DNA from: Erwinia rhapontici | GTDB taxonomy: Bacteria > Pseudomonadota > Gammaproteobacteria > Enterobacterales > Enterobacteriaceae | NCBI RefSeq assembly: GCF_012271765.1 | Contig: NZ_VRKO01000016.1 | Coordinates: forward strand, 186,001 to 250,000 | Direction: 5' to 3' | Length of the DNA: 64,000 nt | Made by a program: the position numbers and the translations under genes | The notes under the pieces: generated by a model | The model's input: the letters and a program-made list of their open reading frames with translations, nothing else | Told to the model about the DNA's origin: nothing | Database searches by the model: none | Shown: positions 41,769-50,785 of the stretch, one piece after another | Position numbering within the stretch: position 1 is the stretch's first letter | Layout of the letters: each line of letters opens with the position of its first letter

Positions 41769-42850
41769 GACAAAACTTCGGACGATCGCACAGCAGAATC
41801 GGTCAGTGTGGCCCTCACGTGAGGAAGGCTTTGCGGATAATTCTGCTGAATAAACTCAATCATCTTTTCCCGCACGTGGCAGCGTAAATCAAAGGCCGTG
41901 GGGGAATTCTGTGCCGTCATTAATAATCGGATCGTCATGGTTTTGTCAGTCGTATCGGTGACCTGGAGCACCTGAGTCTGTTGATCCCAGAGCTTTGTTT
42001 CACTGAGGACTTTTTCAAAATATTTACGCAGAGGATCTAATGGCATGGAATAATCAAGGTAAAGAAAAACAGAGCCTAATATTTGTGCGTTATTACGCGT
42101 CCAGTTCTGGAAGGCGTTTTCGGTAAAGTAGGTAATGGGCAGAACCAGTCGGCGCAGGTCCCAGATACGCACAACCACATAAGTCAGGTTGATCTCCTCA
42201 ATCCATCCCCATTCATTTTCAACCACCACGGCATCATCAATTTTTATCGGTTGCGTGAAGGCGATCTGAATGCCAGCAAACAGGTTAACCAGCGACTTCT
42301 GCAGGGCAAAACCAATGATGATCCCCGCCACCCCGGCACCGGCCAGGATTGTGGTGCCGAATTTTCGAACCCCAGGAATACTCAGTAACACCAGGGAAAG
42401 ACAGAATAGCACCAGTAAGACGATAGCGACCTTTTTGACATACATTATCTGCGTGCGAATTTTACGGGCGCGAAGATTATTTGAAAGGTTAATGTCATAG
42501 CGTATAAAAAGCATATCCTGCGCGACATTAGTCAAGCGGATTAAAATAGAGCAAAATGATAATATAATAAATATATTAATGACTGTACTTATAAAAGAAA
42601 GTGAGTTCGGATTAACATTAATATAATTAACCCCTACATTGATTAACAGTAAGGGGATGAAAAGAAACATTGATCCACGAAGATGCTTTTCAAGTGATTT
42701 GAAGAGCTTTCTGTCACGACTCTGCCAGTATCGGATGAATCTTAAAAGTATAAATCGGGCCAGGAAACCCACTGCAAATGAGAGCGTGACGAGCAATACA
42801 GCAGGCACCCATGATGGAGCACCAGATAACTCACCGAATATCATTGGCAT
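41765..42850 (-). CDS. MscS-family mechanosensitive channel
   Basis: 361 residues from ATG 42850 (AGGGA 7 bases upstream). Several N-terminal helices lead to the pore helix region FGTTILAGAGVAGIIIGFALQKSLVNLFAG, with the small-residue packing typical of MscS TM3. Then comes the beta domain (IKIDDAVVVENEWGWIEEINLTYVVVRIWD) and the C-terminal domain. It is longer at the N-terminus than E. coli MscS (286 aa). It likely relieves osmotic down-shock or sets basal ion flux. Confidence 0.9.
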   Translation of the reverse strand: MPMIFGELSGAPSWVPAVLLVTLSFAVGFLARFILLRFIRYWQSRDRKLFKSLEKHLRGSMFLFIPLLLINVGVNYINVNPNSLSFISTVINIFIILSFCSILIRLTNVAQDMLFIRYDINLSNNLRARKIRTQIMYVKKVAIVLLVLFCLSLVLLSIPGVRKFGTTILAGAGVAGIIIGFALQKSLVNLFAGIQIAFTQPIKIDDAVVVENEWGWIEEINLTYVVVRIWDLRRLVLPITYFTENAFQNWTRNNAQILGSVFLYLDYSMPLDPLRKYFEKVLSETKLWDQQTQVLQVTDTTDKTMTIRLLMTAQNSPTAFDLRCHVREKMIEFIQQNYPQSLPHVRATLTDSAVRSSEVLS

Positions 42851-43089
42851 TCTTTTTCCCTTATCTTCCGCCAACAACCCATTGGTTGTCAGGTCAGTAA
42901 TAAAACTCAGTAACCGCTCTCTTCTCAGTGATCTGCGGATGAAATGGTGAATACATGAGTGTATGAAAAATTGAGTGTCCTGACTGTCTTAACACAAAAA
43001 AACGTTGAAAAGAAAACGATTTTTGTGGGGCATCAGCGTGATCCAGCTCACCCCCGCATTCAGCAGTATGTCCGCCCAGGATGGCCTGC

Positions 43090-43410
43090 TTAACTTGCCT
43101 GACCCGCCGCTTTGGCAAACAGACGCACATCTGCTGCGCGGGTGATCGCCGTGAGTGTTTTGATGGTCGGGTTCCCTTTTTCGGAAAGCGTACGGTAAAG
43201 TTGCTCACGGGACAGACCGGACTTAGCCGCAATTTCACCGATGCCGCCACGGGCATTGACCACGTGGCGCAGGGCGGTCAGAAAAGCACCGACGCCACCG
43301 TCTTCATAAATATCTTCCAGTGCTGTTTGCAGGTAAACCTGCGCGAATCCGGGATCCTCACGCAGCATGTCGATAACGGCGGTATCATGTTCAATTGCTT
43401 TACTGTGCAT
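43090..43410 (-). CDS. Orphan HigA2-type antitoxin-like DNA-binding protein
   Basis: 106 residues. The helix-turn-helix is GIGEIAAKSGLSREQLYRTL, followed by SEKGNPTIKTLTAITRAADV. This is the COG3636 'addiction module antidote' pattern, normally coded right after a RelE/ParE-like toxin (COG3657). No toxin frame is found on either side, so this is an orphan or a remnant of a pair. Confidence 0.85.
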   Translation of the reverse strand: MHSKAIEHDTAVIDMLREDPGFAQVYLQTALEDIYEDGGVGAFLTALRHVVNARGGIGEIAAKSGLSREQLYRTLSEKGNPTIKTLTAITRAADVRLFAKAAGQAS

Positions 43411-43545
43411 ATCTTTACCTCGTCAATGGTGATATTTCATCCTTGATAATTCTGACTGTAGTTTAAATACAACAGACAGGCAAGTGACTACCTCGCAAGA
43501 AAAGCTGTACACGAATAAGTACAAATAATTGTTTTTTTTGAAATA

Positions 43546-43575
43546 AAAAAATCGCGCTGAATTTCAGCGCGATTG
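43546..43575 (-). terminator. Rho-independent terminator of the siderophore-binding protein gene
   Basis: On the minus strand, ATCGCGCTG pairs with CAGCGCGAT around five bases and is followed by a run of T (A-run at 43546-43552 on the plus strand). It lies 20 bases after the stop at 43596. Confidence 0.92.
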
Positions 43576-43595
43576 ACGAGTTCAATGCAGGCAGT

Positions 43596-44717
43596 TTACT
43601 GCGGATGATATTCGATATTGATCGGGTCATCCGGCAGCTTAGTAAAGGTGCGGATAATGTAGTGATAGTCAGCGGTCGGATTCGTCTGGCTGAACTGCTG
43701 CGGGTAGAAGTCCTTCGCCAGCATCTCAATGCCGATAATGTTGTACGGATGGTTATAGAAGTGGTGATACACCGCCGCCACTTTGCCTGCTTTTACCGCC
43801 GGAATATCTTTCACCCCGGTACGATTGCGCAGGTTGTCAAAGCTGGCCTTAATCTCGCTCACCTCGGTGTTGTAACCCAGCGGGATCACCGGGCTGGTTT
43901 TACCCCCGCGCTTCGAGCCACTCATCACGTAGTAATCCGGGTTCAGGTTGATGACCTTTTCCACCGCGATGGTGCCGCTGGTGCCGGGCAACAGATCGGA
44001 ACCGATATTTTTCGCACCGGTAGCTTCTATCAGCGCGCCCCAGCCGTTATGGCCGTGGGTGAAGCAGCATTCACCGCCGCCGCCTATCCCGGCAATCGGC
44101 TCAACAAATACGCTCGGTTTGGGCGACACATCTTTGACCGCGGCCTGAATGGCGTTGAGTTTCTGGGTATAAAAATCGGTGTAGGCGCGGGCATTGTCTT
44201 CCTTATTCAATACCTTGCCCAGCAGGGTAATGCTGGCCGCGGTATTCTGTACCGGGTGCAGCTCATCATCAACAAACAGCACCGGGATATTCAGCGCACT
44301 CAGTTGAGTCAGTACCCCGGTCTGTTTCAGCGCCGGTTTGGCGCGCAGCTGGGCAATCATCAGGTCTGGTTTTTTGGCGATCACCGTTTCAAGGTTGACC
44401 TCACCCTGGTCAGAAAAGCCCATATCGAGGATTTTTTCCGCGTCCGGCCAGCGTTTTTTTAGCAGGTTCCAGCTACCGGTATCCTGCTTTTTCATCAGGT
44501 TATTCCAGGAGACGACGCGCTGGAAAGGGTTGTCACGGTCAAGTAAGGCGAGGCTGAGGATTTCACGTCCGTCCTGGAGGATCACCCGCTGCGGTTCATG
44601 GTTGATGACCACTTTTTGCCCGTCCATATCGGTGACGGTCAGCGGGTAAGTGGTGGCGAATGCCAGTGAAGGCAGCGTCGCCAACAGCAGAGCGGGTAAG
44701 GTTTTCAGCGTTGTCAT
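43596..44717 (-). CDS. Periplasmic iron/siderophore-type binding protein (FecB/BtuF class)
   Basis: 373 residues with a signal peptide (MTTLKTLPALLLATLPSLAF, cut after ATT or AFA). The Peripla_BP_2 pattern is present: VTDMDGQKVVINHEPQRVI, then LNPDYYVMSG. Unusual is a CC pair with nearby His (GGGGECCFTHGHNGW), perhaps part of the binding pocket. A Fur box lies 30 bases upstream of the start. No permease or ATPase is adjacent, so it must use partners elsewhere. It has its own terminator. Confidence 0.87.
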   Translation of the reverse strand: MTTLKTLPALLLATLPSLAFATTYPLTVTDMDGQKVVINHEPQRVILQDGREILSLALLDRDNPFQRVVSWNNLMKKQDTGSWNLLKKRWPDAEKILDMGFSDQGEVNLETVIAKKPDLMIAQLRAKPALKQTGVLTQLSALNIPVLFVDDELHPVQNTAASITLLGKVLNKEDNARAYTDFYTQKLNAIQAAVKDVSPKPSVFVEPIAGIGGGGECCFTHGHNGWGALIEATGAKNIGSDLLPGTSGTIAVEKVINLNPDYYVMSGSKRGGKTSPVIPLGYNTEVSEIKASFDNLRNRTGVKDIPAVKAGKVAAVYHHFYNHPYNIIGIEMLAKDFYPQQFSQTNPTADYHYIIRTFTKLPDDPINIEYHPQ

Positions 44718-44746
44718 GGTACAAATTTCCCGGCCAGTTAATAAAC

Positions 44747-44765
44747 GATAATTGTTATCATTATT
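44747..44765 (-). promoter_or_regulatory. Fur box of the siderophore-binding protein gene
   Basis: GATAATTGTTATCATTATT matches the Fur consensus GATAATGATAATCATTATC at 15 of 19 positions, 30 bases upstream of the start codon. Confidence 0.85.
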
Positions 44766-44834
44766 ATTGGCCGTAGAGTAAACATAAGTTAAACAGAATG
44801 TAAACGGCGAACCCGAAAATCGTGACGGGATTTG

Positions 44835-46049
44835 TCAGGATGGCGTTTTAAAGCGGCGCGGCTTCTCACGACGAAAACCCAGCCCGATGATCCAGCCGAA
44901 AACATAAGGCAGGAAAGGAAAGCGCTTTATGATACGCGGCAGCGGGCTGGATTCGCCCTCTTTGCGTTTTTTTCCGCTCATTTTGATCTGGATAAATTGC
45001 GTGGCGCAGGTCGGGAAATGGCGGCGTTTTTGCACTTTTTGCAGAAGGCGCAGGCTGACTTTCCCCTGGCGTAACGCGGGCGTCAAAATGTTGGCGCAGG
45101 CAACGGCATCCTGGATCGCGAGGTTGACGCCAACGCCGCCGATAGGCGACATCGCATGGGCGGCATCCCCGATGCACAGCACGCCGGGCTTCATCCACGC
45201 ATCCAGTCTGTCGATGCGGATATCGAGTAGCCTGACCTGCTGCCAGTCGGTCATCTCTGCCAGCCTGGCGGCCGGAAAGGGCGCCACGGCGGCAACCTGC
45301 TGTTTAAACGCCTCGATTCCTGCGGCCTTCATTGGCCCGAACTCACCTTTGGTAATGGAGTAGCCGCACTGCCAGAAACTGCCGCGATCGAGCATGATAA
45401 AGTTTTGTTTGGGGCCTTTGTGGCCCATATTCCATTCCGGGTCCTCATCGCGTTTATCCAGCGGGAACCACAGCACATCGCGCGGCGATCCAAACGAGCG
45501 ACCGGTCAGCCCGGCCTGCTGCCGGACCTGCGAATGCCGTCCGTCACAGCCGATCACCAGCTGTGCGTGGATGTCGCAGGTGCCGCTGCTGTTGCTGGCA
45601 CGCACGCCGCATACGCTGCCATTGTCATACAGTAACTCGCTGAATGCGGTGGACTGGCACAGGGTAAACGCGGGCAGGGCAGAGGCTTTCGCCGCCAGGA
45701 AATTGAGGAAGTCCCACTGTGGCATAAACGCAATAAAGCGGCATTTCACCGGCAGGCGGGAAAAATCGGCCAGCGTGACCTCTTCACCCCCTACTTCTGC
45801 CTGTAAACGCGGGGCACGCTGATGAGGCAGGCTGAGTAACTCCTCCAGCAGGCCCAGGTGATGCATGATTTGCAGCGTGGAGGGATGAATCGTGTCACCC
45901 CGGAAGTCGCGCAAAAAATCGCCGTGTTTTTCGATCACGGTCACCTGCACGCCTGCGCGCGCCAGCAGATAACCCAGCATCAGTCCGGCCGGGCCGCCGC
46001 CTACGATACAGCAGTCAGTGGTGATGCGTTCAGGGGACGTTGCGTTCAT
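44835..46049 (-). CDS. FAD-dependent monooxygenase (PHBH/UbiH fold), Fur-controlled
   Basis: 404 residues. The N-terminal dinucleotide fold is CCIVGGGPAGLMLGYLLARAG (GxGxxG), then the DG motif in LVIGCDGRHSQVR, and the second FAD motif CIGDAAHAMSPIGGVGVNLAIQDA (GDAAH). This is the aromatic-ring hydroxylase group. The C-terminal tail is basic (GFRREKPRRFKTPS). A near-consensus Fur box 32 bases upstream implies iron control, which is unusual for this family. It might act on a siderophore or on a compound made under iron limitation; that is inference only. Confidence 0.88.
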   Translation of the reverse strand: MNATSPERITTDCCIVGGGPAGLMLGYLLARAGVQVTVIEKHGDFLRDFRGDTIHPSTLQIMHHLGLLEELLSLPHQRAPRLQAEVGGEEVTLADFSRLPVKCRFIAFMPQWDFLNFLAAKASALPAFTLCQSTAFSELLYDNGSVCGVRASNSSGTCDIHAQLVIGCDGRHSQVRQQAGLTGRSFGSPRDVLWFPLDKRDEDPEWNMGHKGPKQNFIMLDRGSFWQCGYSITKGEFGPMKAAGIEAFKQQVAAVAPFPAARLAEMTDWQQVRLLDIRIDRLDAWMKPGVLCIGDAAHAMSPIGGVGVNLAIQDAVACANILTPALRQGKVSLRLLQKVQKRRHFPTCATQFIQIKMSGKKRKEGESSPLPRIIKRFPFLPYVFGWIIGLGFRREKPRRFKTPS

Positions 46050-46080
46050 GTTGGCTCCGGGTAGGTAATCGCTGGTTTAT

Positions 46081-46099
46081 GGTAATGGTTATCATTATC
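46081..46099 (-). promoter_or_regulatory. Fur box of the FAD monooxygenase gene
   Basis: GGTAATGGTTATCATTATC matches the Fur consensus at 16 of 19 positions and lies 31 bases upstream of the start at 46049. Confidence 0.87.
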
Positions 46100-46182
46100 T
46101 TTGGCGAGCGGTGATTTGCGCAGATTGGCTGGAACTGGCGACCCGGAACTGAAGGTCCATCATGACAGATTAATGCCTGCGA

Positions 46183-46211
46183 AGGGTTCGACCTTTTACC
46201 GGTCGAACCCT
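46183..46211 (-). terminator. Hairpin after the thiamine-precursor operon
   Basis: AGGGTTCGACC and GGTCGAACCCT form an 11-bp perfect stem around TTTTACC, 30 bases after the thiY stop. No strong T-run, so it may be a processing or weak termination site. Confidence 0.6.
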
Positions 46212-46241
46212 GTTGAGGGGGTGCGTCAGGGTTTTAGTCGA

Positions 46242-47177
46242 TTAGCGCAACTCAACTGCATACTGCGCAACGGGCGTGATCTTCTTAATCAGCTTATTCT
46301 TCAACAAAAACTGTTCGTAAGCGTCATACCGTTTCACGTCCAGTGCCGCCGGGTCTCTGGCAAACAGCGGCAGGGTTTTCTGCCACGCCACATGGTTCAG
46401 CTCGGTATTCAGCTCCGGGTGCGCTTTGGCGAACACCTGCCAGCTCTCTTCCGGGTGGGCCTGTAAATAGTCGTTGCCTTTCTTCAGCGCCGCGAGGAAT
46501 TTTTTCACCTTCGGTTCATTGACGCTATCGCGATTCGCCACAATCACCAGCTCGTCATAGGCCGGAACGCCGTAATCCTCAACGTTAAATACCACCGGAT
46601 CTTTGCCCTGTAGCTTCAGCTCTTGCGCTTCAATATTGCGGTAACCTCCAATCACCGCATCCACCTGCCCGGCCAGCAGGGCGCTGGTCAGCTGGAAGTT
46701 AACGTTGACCAGCTTAATCTCCTTCATGCTGGCGCGCTCCTGCTTCAGCATGGTGGTCAGCGTTGCCTGTTCAATACCGCTCACGGAATAACCCACCGTT
46801 TTCCCTTTCAGTTTTGCCGGTGAGGTGATGCTTTTATCGAGCGTCATCACCGTGTTCAGCGGGGTATTGATCAGCGTGCCCACGCGCACCAGCGGCAGGC
46901 CTTCATCGGCGAAAAAGTGCAGCTGCGGCTGATAAGTAATGGCGAGATCCGCCTGTTTCGCTGCGACCAGGCGCGGTGGCAGGGAAGGATCGGACGGGGG
47001 GACAATCTTCACGTCCAGCCCTTCCGCCTTAAATGCCCCGATCTGATCGGCAACCATAATCGGTGCGTGGTCCGGGTTGATATACCAGTCGAGCACCAGC
47101 GTCAGTTTCTCGTTGGCCATGACGCAGGTGGAGCAGGCACCGCTTAACAGCAGGGCAGCGCAGGTTTTCATCATCAT
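46242..47177 (-). CDS. thiY: ThiY-type binding protein for thiamine pyrimidine precursor
   Basis: 311 residues with a signal peptide (ending STCVMA, before NEKLTL). It belongs to the NMT1/THI5-like family: LTLVLDWYINPDHAPIMVAD is the family start and DLAITYQPQLHF part of the pyrimidine pocket region. ThiY binds N-formyl-4-amino-5-aminomethyl-2-methylpyrimidine for uptake. It is the last gene of the operon tenA-thiZ-thiX-thiY under a TPP riboswitch. Any of three adjacent ATGs may start it; the first has AAGGAA upstream. Confidence 0.9.
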   Translation of the reverse strand: MMMKTCAALLLSGACSTCVMANEKLTLVLDWYINPDHAPIMVADQIGAFKAEGLDVKIVPPSDPSLPPRLVAAKQADLAITYQPQLHFFADEGLPLVRVGTLINTPLNTVMTLDKSITSPAKLKGKTVGYSVSGIEQATLTTMLKQERASMKEIKLVNVNFQLTSALLAGQVDAVIGGYRNIEAQELKLQGKDPVVFNVEDYGVPAYDELVIVANRDSVNEPKVKKFLAALKKGNDYLQAHPEESWQVFAKAHPELNTELNHVAWQKTLPLFARDPAALDVKRYDAYEQFLLKNKLIKKITPVAQYAVELR

Positions 47178-47211
47178 TCTGTGTTCCTTTCAGATTTAAG
47201 GGGAATCAACA

Positions 47212-47961
47212 TTATTCGGGTGCCCAGTTGATCAGGCGATGGAGCAGGGCATCGACCGCCATCCAGAGTAAGACGGTCATCAGCACCAGGATAAACAACG
47301 CGGCAAAGCACTGATCGGTTTGCATGCGCGCATTGGCATTCAGCATTACGTAACCCAGCCCTTCGGCCGAACCCACCCATTCGCCGATAATTGCGCCAAT
47401 CGGTGCCACGGCAGCCGCCATGCGCAGGCCGGAGCCAAAAGCAGGCAGCGCCGCCATCAGCCGGACATGGCGCAGCTGCGCCCAGCGTGAGGCACCCAGG
47501 GTGCGGGCAAGGTCCAGATAGTCCTGATTAACCCGCCTCAGCCCGTCAAAGAAAGCAGAGGTCACCGGGAAGAAGATCACCAGCACCGCCATCGCCACTT
47601 TGGCGCTGATGCCAAAGCCAAACCACAGCACCAGCAGTGGCGCGAGGGCAAACACCGGAATGGCCTGGCTGGTCAGCACCACGGGCATCAGCCAGCGTTG
47701 CAGGCGGGGGGAGAAGATCATGCCGATCGCCAGCAGCGACCCCAGCAGTACGCCCAGCACCAGCCCGATCAGGACTTCTGAGGCCGTAACCAGGCTGTGA
47801 TACGCGAGGAAAGCGCGGCCATCCCACAGCGCGCGGGCAACAGCGGCGGGCGACGGCAGCAAAAAGGCGGGAATATCACTCAGTGTGGCCAGCCACCACA
47901 GCAGCAGCAGCCCGGTAAAAATCATGACGCCACGTGCGCTGGTGGCGATTTTTCCGCTCAT
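47212..47961 (-). CDS. thiX: ThiX-type ABC permease
   Basis: 249 residues with about six helices in the SsuC/TauC-like family. The EAA-type loop is DYLDLARTLGASRWAQLRHV, then MAALPAFGSGLRMAAAVAPI. With ThiZ and ThiY it imports the thiamine pyrimidine precursor. It overlaps thiZ by four bases. Confidence 0.9.
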   Translation of the reverse strand: MSGKIATSARGVMIFTGLLLLWWLATLSDIPAFLLPSPAAVARALWDGRAFLAYHSLVTASEVLIGLVLGVLLGSLLAIGMIFSPRLQRWLMPVVLTSQAIPVFALAPLLVLWFGFGISAKVAMAVLVIFFPVTSAFFDGLRRVNQDYLDLARTLGASRWAQLRHVRLMAALPAFGSGLRMAAAVAPIGAIIGEWVGSAEGLGYVMLNANARMQTDQCFAALFILVLMTVLLWMAVDALLHRLINWAPE

Positions 47962-48686
47962 TCTGCGGCCCTCAGCAACTGCTGCAACAGTTCGGCCTGG
48001 CTTTTCAGCACGTCAGCATCATCCGGCGCACGGGGCGGCTGGCCACCAATGGTGTGAGTGTCGTCGATCCCGGCAGGATAACCAGACAACACCAGCAGGT
48101 GGTGACTCAGACGGCAGGCTTCCATCGGGTCATGGGTAATCAGCAATACGGTGTGGTCGGCCAGCAGTTCAGCGGCCAGCGTCTGGATTTTGGCCCGCGT
48201 CAGCGTATCCAGCGCGGAGAACGGCTCATCCATCAGGACAACGGGGCGTCTTTCATACAGCGTACGGGCAATCGCCGCCCGCTGGCGCATGCCGCCGGAG
48301 AGCGCCGCAGGACGGTCGTTGCCGTGTCCGTGCAGTCCGACGCGTTCCAGCAGATGGGCAGCCCAGGCGGCATCCACGTTTTCGCCGCGCAGACGCGCAC
48401 CCAGTGTGATGTTGTCGCTGATCGACAGCCAGGGATAAAGCAGATCTTTCTGCCCCATATAAGCAATACGCCCGGGCAACGGCAGGCCATCGCTACCGCA
48501 GACGGTGCCGGAGGTGGGCTTCGCCAGCCCGGCGATAATCTTCAGCAGGCTGGTCTTGCCGCTGCCGCTGGCCCCCAGCAGGGCAACAAATCGCCCCGGC
48601 GGGAGGGTAAAACTGAGACGGTCGAAAATCTGACGCGGGCCGAAGCACAGCGTCAGATCGCGCACCTCGATGCCGGGTGGGTTCAT
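47958..48686 (-). CDS. thiZ: ThiZ-type ABC ATPase
   Basis: 242 residues. Walker A GASGSGKTS, signature LSGGMRQRAAIARTLYERRP, Walker B VVLMDEPFSALD, switch His LITHDPME: the SsuB/TauB/ThiZ class. It overlaps tenA upstream and thiX downstream by ATGA each. Confidence 0.9.
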   Translation of the reverse strand: MNPPGIEVRDLTLCFGPRQIFDRLSFTLPPGRFVALLGASGSGKTSLLKIIAGLAKPTSGTVCGSDGLPLPGRIAYMGQKDLLYPWLSISDNITLGARLRGENVDAAWAAHLLERVGLHGHGNDRPAALSGGMRQRAAIARTLYERRPVVLMDEPFSALDTLTRAKIQTLAAELLADHTVLLITHDPMEACRLSHHLLVLSGYPAGIDDTHTIGGQPPRAPDDADVLKSQAELLQQLLRAAE

Positions 48687-49384
48687 GTCCGGTGCACCGC
48701 ATTCAGTCCCATCTGCCAGAATGCCGACTCGAGGCGCGTGGCGGTGGTGAAAATCTCAGACAGAGCGGCGAAGCGGCTTTCGGCCCCGCGCTGCTCGCCG
48801 ACCGTTTCCAGTAAACCGAGGGCGGCACGAACGCCGTTCAGATAGTCTGCATCACCATAGTTGCGGATCCAGGAGGCATAAGGGCTGCCTTGTAAAACCG
48901 TCTCCGGGGCGTTCAGCAGGCGCAGGCCAATCTCGGCGTAGCCCGCCACACAGGGCAGCAGCGCCACCAGCAGATCCAGCGCATCACCCGAGTGACCGAT
49001 ATCCAGCACGTAGCGGGTGTAGTTCATGGTTTCCGCCGCTTCCGGTTCGCGCATCATCTGCGCTTCGCTCAGTCCCCAACTTTCGCAGTAGCCAACGTGC
49101 AGCGGCAGCTCAGCCACAATGGCGTTCAGCGAAGCCGTCGCCGCGCGCATTTCCGGCAGCGTGCGCAGTTTGCTGACCAGCAGCGCCCAGGCACGGGCAA
49201 AGTGAATCAGAAAAAGATAGTCCTGCGTCAGATAACGACGAAAGGCGCTCTCGGGCAGCGTGCCGCGTGAGAGTTGGTGAATAAACGGGTGCGCCACATA
49301 GTCCTGCCAGTCGTTACCGGCCTGCTGGCGTAAACGTCCGTACAGACCTTGGCTGAAATCAACAGGCTGAATAGTTTTAGACAC
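48683..49384 (-). CDS. tenA: TenA aminopyrimidine aminohydrolase (Cys type)
   Basis: 233 residues. Classic TenA marks: FRRYLTQDYLFLIHFARAWA, and the catalytic-cysteine motif LLPCVAGYAEIG (compare the Cys of Bacillus TenA). It turns aminomethyl-aminopyrimidine into HMP for thiamine synthesis. First gene of the operon, behind a TPP riboswitch. It differs from the copy at 8993, which lacks this Cys. Confidence 0.93.
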   Translation of the reverse strand: MSKTIQPVDFSQGLYGRLRQQAGNDWQDYVAHPFIHQLSRGTLPESAFRRYLTQDYLFLIHFARAWALLVSKLRTLPEMRAATASLNAIVAELPLHVGYCESWGLSEAQMMREPEAAETMNYTRYVLDIGHSGDALDLLVALLPCVAGYAEIGLRLLNAPETVLQGSPYASWIRNYGDADYLNGVRAALGLLETVGEQRGAESRFAALSEIFTTATRLESAFWQMGLNAVHRT

Positions 49385-49454
49385 TGAATCCCCTCATTTA
49401 AGTGGAGATCCGGGCACGCGGAGGTGTGAACAGGGCAGAGGTAACTGCCAACCC

Positions 49455-49540
49455 GTCCCTTCGCTGGCATGACCCAGATCAGGTTCAAAGGGTTCGGCTT
49501 GTTACGCCATCTCAGCCCATACAGGACACCCCTCGGAGGG
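49455..49540 (-). promoter_or_regulatory. TPP riboswitch of the tenA-thiZXY operon
   Basis: On the minus strand: GAGGGGTGTCC, GGGCTGAGATG, ACCCTTTGAACCTGATCTGG, GTCATGCCAGCGAAGGGA. All conserved TPP aptamer blocks are present. It ends about 70 bases before the tenA start. Confidence 0.95.
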
Positions 49541-49679
49541 CTCTTTTATACGGGATTTCATTTTTCATTACAATCCACCCGTCAGACTTCGAGCCGCAGA
49601 TGCGTTGGCTGCACCTCGAATTATTTTGGGTATATACTGCTAATCAATCGTCATTTGTTTCACCCCACAGGATACCCCC

Positions 49680-50705
49680 ATGAAAAGTATTGGATTTCTG
49701 TCGTTCGGCCACTGGACCCCTTCGCCGCAGTCCGGCACCCGTTCGGCGGCCGATGCGCTGTTGCAGTCGATTGATCTCGCGGTCGCCGCTGAAGAACTCG
49801 GTGCGGACGGTGCTTATTTTCGCGTGCATCACTTTGCCCGCCAGTTAAGCTCGCCGTTCCCGCTGCTGGCCGCCATCGGCGCGAAAACACGCCGTATTGA
49901 GATCGGCACCGGGGTGATCGATATGCGTTACGAGAATCCGATGTATATGGCAGAAGATGCTGGCTCTGCCGACCTGATCTCCGGTGGGCGTTTGCAGCTG
50001 GGCATCAGCCGGGGTTCTCCTGAGCAGGTGATCGACGGTTGGCGCTATTTTGGCTATCAGCCTGCGGAAGGGGAAAACGAGTCGGATATGGCGCGTCATC
50101 ACACCGAAGTGCTGCTGGATGTGCTGCGTGGCGAAGGCTTTGCCAAACCAAACCCGCAGCCGATGTTCCCGAACCCGCCAGGGATGCTGCGCGTGGAGCC
50201 GTTCTCGGAAGGGCTGCGTGACCGTATCTGGTGGGGGGCCGGTTCCAATGCTACCGCCGTCTGGGCGGCGAAACTGGGGATGAACCTGCAAAGCTCAACG
50301 CTGAAAGATGATGAAACCGGTGAGCCTTTCCATATCCAGCAGGCGCAACAGATCCGCGCCTACCGGGAAGCGTGGAAAGCCGCCGGACATACGCGCACCC
50401 CGCGTGTTTCGGTGAGCCGCAGTATCTTTGCGCTGGTGAATGATATGGACCGTGCGTACTTTGGCAACAGCGGCAAAGAAGGGGACAAAGTGGGTTACCT
50501 CGATGAGAAAACCCGCGCCATCTTTGGCCGCAGCTACGCCGCAGAACCGGACCAGTTGATTAAACAACTGGCGCAGGATGAAGCCATCGCCGAAGCCGAT
50601 ACCCTGCTGTTAACCGTGCCGAACCAGTTGGGTGTGGACTACTGCGCGCACACTATTGAAGCAATCCTCAAGCATGTGGCGCCCGGCCTTGGCTGGCGCG
50701 AGTAG
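49680..50705 (+). CDS. LLM-class flavin-dependent oxidoreductase
   Basis: 341 residues, luciferase-like TIM barrel. It starts MKSIGFLSFGHWTPSPQSGT; the FMN/substrate region is LGADGAYFRVHHFARQLSSP, then TRRIEIGTGVIDMRYENPMY and GRLQLGISRGSPEQV. A GLGWRE C-terminus closes the barrel. It is transcribed divergently from the thiamine operon; a link is possible but not shown. A promoter -10 (TATACT) lies about 42 bases upstream. Confidence 0.88.
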   Translation: MKSIGFLSFGHWTPSPQSGTRSAADALLQSIDLAVAAEELGADGAYFRVHHFARQLSSPFPLLAAIGAKTRRIEIGTGVIDMRYENPMYMAEDAGSADLISGGRLQLGISRGSPEQVIDGWRYFGYQPAEGENESDMARHHTEVLLDVLRGEGFAKPNPQPMFPNPPGMLRVEPFSEGLRDRIWWGAGSNATAVWAAKLGMNLQSSTLKDDETGEPFHIQQAQQIRAYREAWKAAGHTRTPRVSVSRSIFALVNDMDRAYFGNSGKEGDKVGYLDEKTRAIFGRSYAAEPDQLIKQLAQDEAIAEADTLLLTVPNQLGVDYCAHTIEAILKHVAPGLGWRE

Positions 50706-50712
50706 CACATGC

Positions 50713-50747
50713 TGTCAGGCTCTCCCGGTATCCGGGGGAGCCTGACA
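50713..50747. terminator. Long hairpin between convergent genes
   Basis: TGTCAGGCTC...CCGG and CCGG...GAGCCTGACA form a strong stem between the LLM gene and the convergent chemoreceptor. There is no clear T-run on either side. Confidence 0.6.
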
Positions 50748-50785
50748 ACGATGATCTTATTCACACTCGCCGGGGCGTAGTCGGT

